Source: CAYQOX01 sp964419335
GTDB lineage: Bacteria > Hinthialibacterota > Hinthialibacteria > Hinthialibacterales > Hinthialibacteraceae
Reading direction: 5' to 3'
DNA: 64,000 bases
Assembly: GCA_964419335.1 (NCBI GenBank)
Contig: CAYQOX010000007.1
Coordinates: forward strand, 58,073 to 122,072
This document shows, in pieces, positions 30,901 to 37,765 of this stretch (the stretch's first letter is position 1; each line of letters begins with the position of its first letter). A program made the position numbers and the translations under genes. The notes under the pieces were generated by a model. That model worked only from the letters and a program-made list of their open reading frames with translations. It was not told where the DNA came from and searched no databases.

Positions 30901-33900
30901 GTCGATCCCAATGCGGGTCCAATGGGATGCTTCCACAAAGTTTACTCAATTGGTGCAGCAAGTGCAGCGGGTTTTCTCCGAATGTGAGTCTCACCATGTT
31001 TGTTCCATGGGAGAAATCTTATCACTCACCCCGCATAAACAAAATCTTCTCGATCATCTTTTTGTGTTTGAAAATTATCCCATGCTGGAGGCTGATTGGC
31101 GAGAAACGCTCGGCTTTAGCGTGGAGGACATTCGCAGCTATGAGCAGATGAACTATCACTTTGGGATCGTGATTCATCCTGGAAATGGACTGGAGGTGAA
31201 GTTTAGCTACAACGAAAACGTGCATACGACTGAACAGATGCGAAAGATTGAGAAGGACATTCGTTCTGTTATACAAACGATGTTGAGGGACGAGTCAGTT
31301 TCTCTCAATGAAATAATGATCGGAGATGATTCGCGTAAACACTCAGTGCAAGTGCTAGAAGATTCCCTCTCATGGTGGAAGCGTGATCTAACCGTCCTTG
31401 ATCTATTCGAAGAGCAAGTTATGAACACTCCTGATCATGTAGCGGTGGAAGGTGCATCGCGGACCCTAACGTATGTTCAATTGAACCAAGAAGCGAATGC
31501 GTTGGCGCATGCTCTACTCCAGGCAAACGTAGGCCGCGATCGCATGGTTGGAATCTACATGGGAAATGGTATTGATTATGTGGTTAGTATGATCGCCGTA
31601 CAAAAAGCCGGGGGAGTGTTTGTTCCCATTGATCCAGAGACTCCCCGAAAACGTTTGGAAACGATACTTCAAAAAATCGAAGCCACAGTAGTAATCACTC
31701 AAGCGAGCTATGTTCAATCCTTAAAAGAATCTCTCCATGATTTTTATTCCATTGTCCAACCGGAGCATTTTTTCTTTATCGATGATTCAAACACATGGCG
31801 GCATCTATCCATGAACAACGGTGAATCAGATTCACCGATTCCCATGATCACAGAGCCTCTACGGGATCGCCCCATGGTAACAGATAGTATGTACGTCGTT
31901 TTTACTTCGGGTTCGACAGGCGAACCCAAGGCGATACTGGGTGGTCATAATGGCCTATCTCACTTTATCCAATGGGAGTCGTATGAATTTGATGTGGATG
32001 AGACAGTACGCACATCGAATTTGGCACCGGTGATGTTTGATGTGAGTTTACGTGATCTTTTCCTGCCATTGGTTAATGGGGGGAGCGTCATCATTCCGGC
32101 TCCCGAGGTTCGTACGGATTTATCGGCTCTGGCGCAATGGATGGGCGAGAAACAGATTACATTGGTTCACATTGTTCCTAGCATGTTTCGCTTATTGCTC
32201 AACGAAGTGGAAGCCTTATCGCTTTCACCAGAGGTGTTTCAAACCTTGCGCACTGTGATTCTCGCGGGAGAAGCGTTGTATGAAAAGGATATTCAACGCG
32301 GGCGGGCGTTATTGGGTGAGCACATCGAATACGTGAACCTCTATGGACCTTCTGAAACAACGCTGGCTAAGGTTTTCTATCGTATTCCCAAATCGATTGA
32401 AGGATCCAATCGTGGGATCGTACTGGGCAAAGCGATGGATGGAACCAAGGCTTTTATTGTAAAAAATAATCGTGCCGCAACCGTAGGCGAAATTGGTGAA
32501 ATTTACATTCAAACCCCATTCGATTGTAAAGGTTATTATGGTGACCCTGAACGTACAGCAGAGAGTTTTGTTCCCCATCCATTCAAAAATGAATCAAGTG
32601 AACAAGTTTACAGGACTGGTGATTTGGGACGCTTGACGGCGAATGGCGATATTGAATTTGTTGGGCGTCTTGATCGCCAAGTCAAAGTAAATGGGGTACG
32701 GGTAGAGTTGGCTGAAATTGACCGGGTACTTGGTCTTGATCCCAACATTGATCAATCCACGGTCATGATCTATTCACGTGCGGATGGAGAAAATGTACTA
32801 GTGGCCTATTACACCGAAAAATATCCTGTGAATGAAGATGCATTACGCTCTATGATGGAGCAGTATCTTCCCGCCGCGATGATTCCCAATTACTTTGTAC
32901 CGTTGGATGAATTTCCCTATAACCTCAATGGTAAAATTGATCGTAAGGCTTTACCCAAACCGGAAGATTTAGTCTATGACCGGGTCGATTATGAACCGCC
33001 GCGTGATGAAATCGAAAAGCGCTTAGTTGATATATGGAAGCAGGTATTGGGCGTGAAGAAGATCGGGGTCAACTCGCCCTTCTTGCATGTAGGAGGGAAT
33101 TCTCTCAAAGCGATCCGAGTCATCTCTTGGATAAATCGCGAGTTTACGTCGGATCTCAGAATACGTTCGTTCTTTGAATTGGCAACGATCCGCAAGATCG
33201 CAGAAGCTATTCGCGTTAAGAAAGAAGTGGCTGCCGATACAATCGAACCACTTCCCAAGCAGCCAGATTATCCCTTATCCCATGCCCAGCGGCGTTTATG
33301 GATATTACACCAGCTGGAGATCGACGCGCGAGCCTATAATTTACCTTCGGTCTTGCTGTTAGAAGGGTTGTTTGATGTAAACTCATTTTGTCAGGCGATG
33401 CAAATCGTGGTGGATCGCCATGAGTCCTTACGCACGACCTTTCATCAAATTAATAATGAACCCCGCCAAGTTATCCATGATCACATTGCTTTTGATGTTG
33501 AGATCGTGGACCTTCGTGATGAAACAGATGGGTTGAAGACGGCTAAAGAAAGTGTAAGAAAAGATGCGCACCGCTCTTTTGATTTGACTCAAGGTCCATT
33601 GATACGCGTGCTTCTTTATCAAATCGCGGATGAACGCTATGTCTTATTCACAAATTTTCATCACATTGTTTTTGATGGAACTTCGATCTCCGTTTTGATT
33701 CGTGATGTCTTGCATCTCTATCAAGCCTTCGTCAAGAAAGAAGAGCCGAATCTCCCCTCGCTTCGGATTCAGTACAAGGATTTTGCCGCTTGGCAAAACG
33801 CGCATCTCGCACAAGATACGATGAAAGAGCATCGAGAATACTGGCTTAAGAAATTGGAGGGAGAACTTCCGGTGCTTAATCTTCAAACCGATTTCCCCAG

Positions 33901-36900
33901 GCCACCGGTGCAAACTTTCAACGGAGAAACGCTTTCTTTTGATTTAGATCCCAACTTGTTGACATGGTTTCGCCAATATTGTTTTGAGCATGGCGGCAGT
34001 TTATATATGGGGGCTGTCGCCTTAATAAAAACTCTATTATATCGTTATACCGGCCAGCGTGATCTGCTTGTAGGCAGTGTGATTGCTGGACGTGATCTTG
34101 ATGAACTGGATGATCAAGTCGGTTTTTATGTGAATACGCTTGTGCTTCGTGATGAAATAAATCCAGAAAGTCATTTTGCTCAAATTTTTGAATCAATCAA
34201 ACAAACCATCACAGAAGCGTTTGAACATCGTGAATATCCCTTTGATCAAATAGTGGATGACCTCGGCTTGGATCGAGACATGAGTCGTCCTCCGTTAACA
34301 GAAATCATGGTGGTTTATCAAAATATGGAACGACATGATTTCGCGATTGAAGGAGTCGAAATTAAAGAACTGGATATAGATTTTCATTGCAGCAAATTCC
34401 CATTGTCGTTCGTGTTTGAAGAGAAACCTAATGGCACCTTGTCATTGAAAGTCGAATATAATACAGATCTATTTCGGCGAAAACGGATTGAACACATGGT
34501 TGGCCATCTTCATGAATTGTTGCACAGCATCAAGGCTAACTTCAAACACCCAGTTGGTTCATTGAATATCCTTCCCGACCATGAGCAACGATTGTTGCAT
34601 CAATGCAATGATACGGCTTATGATTACCCCGAGGATCAAACGATTGTTGATTTGATCGAGCATCAAGTGGATCAAAATCCTCATGCCAAGGCAGTCGTGT
34701 GTGAAAAGGTTGAATGGACTTACCGAGAACTCAATGCGAAAGCCAATTTGTTAGCCCATCGACTAATTCATACATATAAACTTCAAGCCGGCCATCATGT
34801 TGGGGTGTTAATTAGCCGAAGCGAATGGTTGCCAGTTGCTTTTCTGGGTATCCAAAAAGCGGGTGGCGTTTATGTTCCCATTGATCCCACCTACCCGCAT
34901 GAACGAGTTTCGTTTATGCTACAGGATTGTGGCGCGACGCTGCTTTTAACTGATCGCGAATTCGATCAAACTTTAAAGCAAAAAGCAAAAACGGTTTTGG
35001 ATATACGGCACTTAAATGGCAAGGACCCTAGTAATCCACGAGTGGCGATAACGAGCCGTGATGTGGCTTATGTTATCTATACCTCGGGCTCGACCGGACA
35101 GCCTAAAGGGGTATTAATCGAACATCAAAGCGCGGTGAACCTTTCTACATATCATCGCCATAGTCTCAAAGTAAATACGAAGGATCGGGTACTGCAATTC
35201 GCGCCTGCTTCTTTTGATGCCTCGGTGTGGGAAATGATCATGGCGCTGGTACAAGGTGCATGCTTGGTTGTTACTTCGCGTGAATGTGTCTATGATCATA
35301 AACAGTTTGAACGATACCTTCAAAAAAACCATGTAAGCGTAGCCACCTTGCCGCCATCCTATGTTGCCGAGTTGCCGAAAGAAAGTTTGACCTCACTGCG
35401 ATTGTTGGTTACCGCCGGAGAAACTGCGCGGGTGGAAGATGCACTTTCATTAAGTCAATCCATCGAATACATCAACGCATATGGTCCAACAGAATCCACC
35501 ATATGTGCGACCAGCCATCGTGTTGATCCACAAGGAAAATATCAAGATTCAATCCCCATAGGCAAACCAATTCAGAATATGGAAGTCCTTATTTTGGATG
35601 AACAAGGACAGCTTATGCCAATGGGCTATCCTGGAGAACTCTATTTGGGGGGCGTTGGTGTAGCACGTGGCTATTTACATCGGGAGGCCTTGAATAAAGA
35701 AAAATTTGTACAACACCCATATCGGCCAGAAGAACGGGTCTATCGTTCGGGGGATATGGGATTTTGGAACTGGAATAAGGAAATCGAATTCCTGGGAAGG
35801 ATGGATGATCAGGTCAAGATCCGTGGAAATCGCATTGAACTTGGTGAAGTTGAACATTGTATAAACCAGTCTCCAGAGGTGAATGAAGTGGTTGTAACTA
35901 CTAGGCAAGAGCAGGGAAGAGATTTCCTAGCTGCCTATTTCACGTCGGAAAAAGAGATTGTTCCTTCTTCTGTGCGTGAACATGTTGAAAAGCATTTACC
36001 CGAATACATGATTCCTACTTACTGGGTGCCAATGGATGCAATTCCCACACTTCCCAATGGAAAGGTGGATCGAAAGCAACTGCCAAACCCTGTTGATGCC
36101 TCGATAAATTCAGCACGTGAGTACATCGCTCCACGTACAGAAAAGGAAACTTGTTTGTGTCATATATGGTCGCGTGTGTTGGGGCTTCATCGGGTTGGAA
36201 TTTATGATCGGTTTTTTGAACTCGGGGGTGATTCCATTAAGGCAATTCAGATCGTATCGCATGTGCAAGAAGAGGGGTATAACCTCACGGTCAAAGAAAT
36301 TTTCCGTTTTCCTACCATAGAAACTTTAGCCGCACGACTGAAGAAAAATAAAAACTTACTTTCTACGGATCTATCTAAGGAACCGATTGCTTTTACGCCT
36401 ATCCAGCATTGGTTTTTTGAAGAACATCAAGATGATATTCATCATTTTAATCAATCGATCTTACTAAAACCCCAGCATACTCTTTGTATAGATGCGTTGC
36501 GACGCGCTCTGAAGGAATTGGTGAATTATCATGATAGTTTGCGTCTTATGTTCCCTTTTGAAAACGGTGAACGTCAACAGCGTTATCGGGAAAAGGATTC
36601 GCACTTCGACCTCCTTGTGAAAGATCTCTCGAACTCGGTACATTTTGAAGAGTCTTTGAAGGAACATGCGCAAACAATCCAGCAAAGCATGGATTTACAA
36701 CGTGGTCCCTTATTTAAAGCGGTCTTGTATCGACAAAACGAAGAAGAACGACTTTGGCTTGTGGCTCATCATTTCATGGTCGACGGAATAACATGGCGAA
36801 TCTTGATTGAGGATTTAACCTTGGCCTATCAACAATCACTCGAAGGAAAGCAAATAACTTTACCTCCTAAGAGTGCTTCTTATCAACAATGGTCACAGGC

Positions 36901-37765
36901 ATTACAGCACTACAGCCAAAGCCCTAGTTTACAAAAACAAATCCCCTATTGGCGAGAAGTGGAAAAATACGCCGGTAAAAGTATCCCCGTTGATTTTCAA
37001 GGAGAAGGCAATTGTTATGGAGAAACTAAGGCCGTTGACTTTACTTTAAGCAACGAAGAAACCCAGGCTCTATTGCGCCAAGTTCATCTTGCCTATAACA
37101 CAGAAATCAATGATATTCTTTTAACGGGTTTGGCTCGTGCATTGTACGGTTGGATGAATGAGGAAACGTGTTTGATTGCACTTGAAGGCCATGGCCGTGA
37201 AGTCATCGATGAGACAACCCGTGTATATCGTACCGCGGGATGGTTTACCAGTTTGTATCCTTTTGCCTTGCCATTGCATTACAATGAGGTTGGTACCCAT
37301 ATCAAGGAAATCAAAGAAGCCCTGCGCCGCATTCCCCACAAAGGAATGGGATACGCGATTTTAAAATATCTTACTCCTAATTCAATGAAGCAAGGTCTGA
37401 CTTTCCAAGCACGACCGCAAATTGCTTTCAATTATTTAGGACAATTTGATCAGGAATCAAAGCAAGCCTTATTTACACCCGCGTTTGAATCCACAGGTCG
37501 GGGAGAAGGCGATTACTTACAACGCGTTCATTTGCTCGAATGGGATGGTTATGTATTGCATGGGCAATTGCAATTCACACTAAGGTATAACCACAATTGG
37601 CATCGACACGAAACCGCATTGGAATTGGTACAGCGTTATGAACAATCCTTGAAGACCATACTCGACCATTGCTTACAACGTGAGACGGCAGACCTTACTC
37701 CGAGTGATGTCGCCCGAGTGGATATGAAAATCGACGATTTTGAGAACTTGTTTCAAGATGAATAG
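21998..37765 (+). CDS. Hybrid PKS-NRPS with internal aminotransferase; Thr, unassigned and D-Phe modules
   Basis: The product is 5255 residues. Domains by approximate residue: docking helix 1-30; KS 30-460 (C207); malonyl-type AT 560-870 (GHSIGE S655, HAFHS); ACP 950-1030 (S989); class III PLP aminotransferase 1190-1590 (K1435 in AYGKIVGGG); C1 1615-2040 (HHIVIDG); A1 2050-2555; PCP1 (S2607); C2 2675-3110 (HHIILDG); A2 3130-3655; PCP2 (S3702); C3 3750-4185 (HHIVFDG); A3 4200-4690; PCP3 (S4746); E 4795-5230 (HHFMVDGITW, RTAGWFT, FNYLGQF). The specificity codes I read by aligning to GrsA are DFWNIGMVHK for A1 (threonine), DVRHIALLAK for A2 (no match known to me) and DAWTVAAICK for A3 (phenylalanine). 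The PKS module has no KR, so the aminotransferase meets a beta-ketone, as in mycosubtilin and iturin synthetases. The E domain makes D-Phe. The stop overlaps the next gene by eight bases. Confidence 0.95.
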   Translation: MDSITEQKYKETLRKASERIKALTVENESLKNPEPIAVIGMGCRFPGEANTPASFWELLRNGVDAVDEIPADRWDVEAYYDPDREALGKMYTKQGAFLSGVDLFDSSFFGITPKEAESMDPQQRILMEVSWEAFENASLNPAHFRGSRSGVFVGLSNYDYIQSHIHSGDVERITPYSGSGVMFSTTAGRLSYFYDFQGPCLTVDTACSSSLVTLHLAVKSLQKGECDLALTGGVNLLLSLDSYIAMCKVNALSPDGRCRTFDNEAQGYGRGEGCGVILLKRLSESLQDGDRILSVIRGTAVNHDGRSNGLTAPNGPSQQRVIQQALTDARLKPEEVDYIEAHGTGTILGDPIEVHALDTVYGKGRDQENPLFIGSVKTNIGHTEASAGIAGIIKVILALQNKMIPPSLHFHSPSQHITWDQIPIRVASQLQEWEVKDKKRIAGVSSFGLSGTNSHILLEEAPVNQVEVDPQDPRDSYTLKLSVHTEAALKQSALQFSDFLKNHPEVNLRDLCYTANTGRCDFARRIAIVAHTREEFSKALSAYSQEQKSPHVFLSRYQLKNKEVVFLFTGQGATYKGMGKVLYEHHPVFRESLEHCEEILSRYWNESLLDLLYQGEETRLLETEITQPVLVAFEYALAQLWKHWGIQPRVVVGHSIGEYAAAITAGVFSLETGLKLAVERGRLMQALPSRGAMAAVFASEEHMTPLLEAFTGKIHIAACNAPERMTLSGDADALEAFLEELREKNIEFRRLRVSHAFHSHHMQPMLEAFEQSVKQEKCNPPNLPFYSSVTGKRVDSKELLSSAYWTREIAQPVLFKQAVQSLYDDGMKIFLEVGPTETLALFARQTCSEGLFLSSLKKGVSDWARLQTSAAQLYVHGINVDWHTFESPFSGKRIDLPTYPFQRNRYWLDLCPIRNQKGTIASQSTEHTQDTTRNLTLQNETSTTNQQVKKMDIRETILNELTLQLAEVGGFQQEDISPEIRLIEMGLDSLMLVKIGQEVERRYQVELTMSQFFHEIQTLHDLVDYLMEHGDLRAVKGQESAVEETKPNKETRSSLPSIAHESIEPTSNSTVQLMREQLRLMEQVSKQSQESVEKLIQEQLSVLQNRAREDGKNLPATPSASTTHTQPAQPKPAEKKEPRVGGAERFRSLHLQRGGMMNEKQKKFIDELIQRHIQRTSTSKSMTQDSRPVLADWKHTLSFWGQLKEAKYPIISSRSEGARFWDVDGNEYIDVAMGMGVHFLGHTPPVVRQSLERQLSEGMEIGTQCDLTGEVARLICELTGNERVTFCNTGSEAVMVCLRLARAVSQRDTVVLFQESYHGIFDGVLAMEADGKKIPIGLGTPQGMIENVVVLKYGDPESLEKIEELGDELAAVLVEPVQSRNPDLQPQNFLKKLRRITQQNNVALIFDEMITGFRIHPGGAQHWFGVNADLCAYGKIVGGGLPIGVVAGKSKYMDYIDGGVWNYGDESGPSSAMIFFGGTFGRNPMTMASAHAALLELKRQGAELQQTVNRRTRSFCDRLNYWLEKERVPMRVKSFASQWRLVPLGDNDRQPLEMELLYLQLMVKGVYTWERRICFFSAAHGEEEIDYILKSIKESIHELRDAGLAFSMEGDIPKRFVAPTSIQRRLYALCQRPGGEKPYHQPYAYWVNGVLDIDRLEECMQEIILRHEALRCSFHELEGDLVLRIEDEPRFLIERYEARDEEVEEILTRLIRPFDLHTAPLLRMAVIQISPERYLLFNDAHHIVIDGLSFNTIVRDLMDLYEGRTPQPVKHTFLECAALLEKRCDEKRLALLDAFWEKELHGPLPVLELPTDYPRPKEPDYEGEHLISTLDETSLRRIKDYTKKQGISLYIFLAAAYTTLLHRLTGQEDILVGTPVSGRDIPEAQDTVGMFVNTSVLRNYPKADTPFEQFLHEVKETCACVYDHQDYSFERMANRYNNGRPQNRNAIFDTTLAYENANDRIFTIRDLTFTQYPLHDKSSMFDFRLEVIEEQDSLSLDFQYSTQLFSRESIERWVKYFHQLLDEILQDPSTPLGVIDILPLSEKEWLKQCNQTQADYPQKTIIELFEEQVAKTPERIALVFQDTTLTYRELDRWVNRIANALQKKHSISSGDRVGVFLERSEWVICAFLAILKTGGVYVPLDSEYPQERLRFMIEDSGCSVILTQKKLLPLLPAEVQHLAEEIDELDTYEEATMDTSISIDNPAYVIYTSGSTGQPKGCVITHRNVVRLVKNKRHDFDFHEEDVWICTHSFCFDFSVWEMYGALLYGGRVVIASKETTRDPQRLLNLLRAHRVTVLNQTPASFLNLIEVEKKQSKHCLDEHLRYVIFGGDRLEPAALKPWVDLYSLSTIALINMYGITETTVHVTFYPINESDIQSTRGQSPIGRPIPETQVYVCNAMMQEQPIGVVGEMYVGGSGVCQGYLNRTELTQERFIPSPWGEGRLYRTGDLAHRLADGNLVYLGRNDQQVQIRGHRVELDEIHFHLLQHPCVQKALITAHTNAQEQLELVAYYITEGVVTIQELRDHLAARIPMYMIPSSFVTLDEFPLTPNGKMDRRALPDPQSAKVTSEENFVYPRDEIEKTIAQVWSEILGCERVGIEDNYFVLGGDSIKAIQIVSRLFQAGIEVEVRHILEAQTVAGLREHVKDSRSYEKAESRFGLEQEELDNVLRYLGVEAKQVENILPLSTMQEGILYHSIADENSNAYFEQFTYRIRGELHKQSFEQSWNELAKRHSALRTSIVYDQSREPIQVVLRDRPVPFYYEDWRSFSREEQNQKLEEYQQRDREHSFDLSHEPLMRISVLRMEENVYEVIWSHHHIILDGWSMGILVEEFMKIYDSLRANKPIQLPCAPSYSSYIEWLIAKDREESLSFWEQFLCHYEKPVSIPKTKNENAIQDYKLNEHVFYLDESTTQNLQQKAREQHVTLNTMMQSIWAYILGTYNDSRDVVFGVVVSGRPPQLEGVEKMVGLFLQSIPMRVQWDASTKFTQLVQQVQRVFSECESHHVCSMGEILSLTPHKQNLLDHLFVFENYPMLEADWRETLGFSVEDIRSYEQMNYHFGIVIHPGNGLEVKFSYNENVHTTEQMRKIEKDIRSVIQTMLRDESVSLNEIMIGDDSRKHSVQVLEDSLSWWKRDLTVLDLFEEQVMNTPDHVAVEGASRTLTYVQLNQEANALAHALLQANVGRDRMVGIYMGNGIDYVVSMIAVQKAGGVFVPIDPETPRKRLETILQKIEATVVITQASYVQSLKESLHDFYSIVQPEHFFFIDDSNTWRHLSMNNGESDSPIPMITEPLRDRPMVTDSMYVVFTSGSTGEPKAILGGHNGLSHFIQWESYEFDVDETVRTSNLAPVMFDVSLRDLFLPLVNGGSVIIPAPEVRTDLSALAQWMGEKQITLVHIVPSMFRLLLNEVEALSLSPEVFQTLRTVILAGEALYEKDIQRGRALLGEHIEYVNLYGPSETTLAKVFYRIPKSIEGSNRGIVLGKAMDGTKAFIVKNNRAATVGEIGEIYIQTPFDCKGYYGDPERTAESFVPHPFKNESSEQVYRTGDLGRLTANGDIEFVGRLDRQVKVNGVRVELAEIDRVLGLDPNIDQSTVMIYSRADGENVLVAYYTEKYPVNEDALRSMMEQYLPAAMIPNYFVPLDEFPYNLNGKIDRKALPKPEDLVYDRVDYEPPRDEIEKRLVDIWKQVLGVKKIGVNSPFLHVGGNSLKAIRVISWINREFTSDLRIRSFFELATIRKIAEAIRVKKEVAADTIEPLPKQPDYPLSHAQRRLWILHQLEIDARAYNLPSVLLLEGLFDVNSFCQAMQIVVDRHESLRTTFHQINNEPRQVIHDHIAFDVEIVDLRDETDGLKTAKESVRKDAHRSFDLTQGPLIRVLLYQIADERYVLFTNFHHIVFDGTSISVLIRDVLHLYQAFVKKEEPNLPSLRIQYKDFAAWQNAHLAQDTMKEHREYWLKKLEGELPVLNLQTDFPRPPVQTFNGETLSFDLDPNLLTWFRQYCFEHGGSLYMGAVALIKTLLYRYTGQRDLLVGSVIAGRDLDELDDQVGFYVNTLVLRDEINPESHFAQIFESIKQTITEAFEHREYPFDQIVDDLGLDRDMSRPPLTEIMVVYQNMERHDFAIEGVEIKELDIDFHCSKFPLSFVFEEKPNGTLSLKVEYNTDLFRRKRIEHMVGHLHELLHSIKANFKHPVGSLNILPDHEQRLLHQCNDTAYDYPEDQTIVDLIEHQVDQNPHAKAVVCEKVEWTYRELNAKANLLAHRLIHTYKLQAGHHVGVLISRSEWLPVAFLGIQKAGGVYVPIDPTYPHERVSFMLQDCGATLLLTDREFDQTLKQKAKTVLDIRHLNGKDPSNPRVAITSRDVAYVIYTSGSTGQPKGVLIEHQSAVNLSTYHRHSLKVNTKDRVLQFAPASFDASVWEMIMALVQGACLVVTSRECVYDHKQFERYLQKNHVSVATLPPSYVAELPKESLTSLRLLVTAGETARVEDALSLSQSIEYINAYGPTESTICATSHRVDPQGKYQDSIPIGKPIQNMEVLILDEQGQLMPMGYPGELYLGGVGVARGYLHREALNKEKFVQHPYRPEERVYRSGDMGFWNWNKEIEFLGRMDDQVKIRGNRIELGEVEHCINQSPEVNEVVVTTRQEQGRDFLAAYFTSEKEIVPSSVREHVEKHLPEYMIPTYWVPMDAIPTLPNGKVDRKQLPNPVDASINSAREYIAPRTEKETCLCHIWSRVLGLHRVGIYDRFFELGGDSIKAIQIVSHVQEEGYNLTVKEIFRFPTIETLAARLKKNKNLLSTDLSKEPIAFTPIQHWFFEEHQDDIHHFNQSILLKPQHTLCIDALRRALKELVNYHDSLRLMFPFENGERQQRYREKDSHFDLLVKDLSNSVHFEESLKEHAQTIQQSMDLQRGPLFKAVLYRQNEEERLWLVAHHFMVDGITWRILIEDLTLAYQQSLEGKQITLPPKSASYQQWSQALQHYSQSPSLQKQIPYWREVEKYAGKSIPVDFQGEGNCYGETKAVDFTLSNEETQALLRQVHLAYNTEINDILLTGLARALYGWMNEETCLIALEGHGREVIDETTRVYRTAGWFTSLYPFALPLHYNEVGTHIKEIKEALRRIPHKGMGYAILKYLTPNSMKQGLTFQARPQIAFNYLGQFDQESKQALFTPAFESTGRGEGDYLQRVHLLEWDGYVLHGQLQFTLRYNHNWHRHETALELVQRYEQSLKTILDHCLQRETADLTPSDVARVDMKIDDFENLFQDE

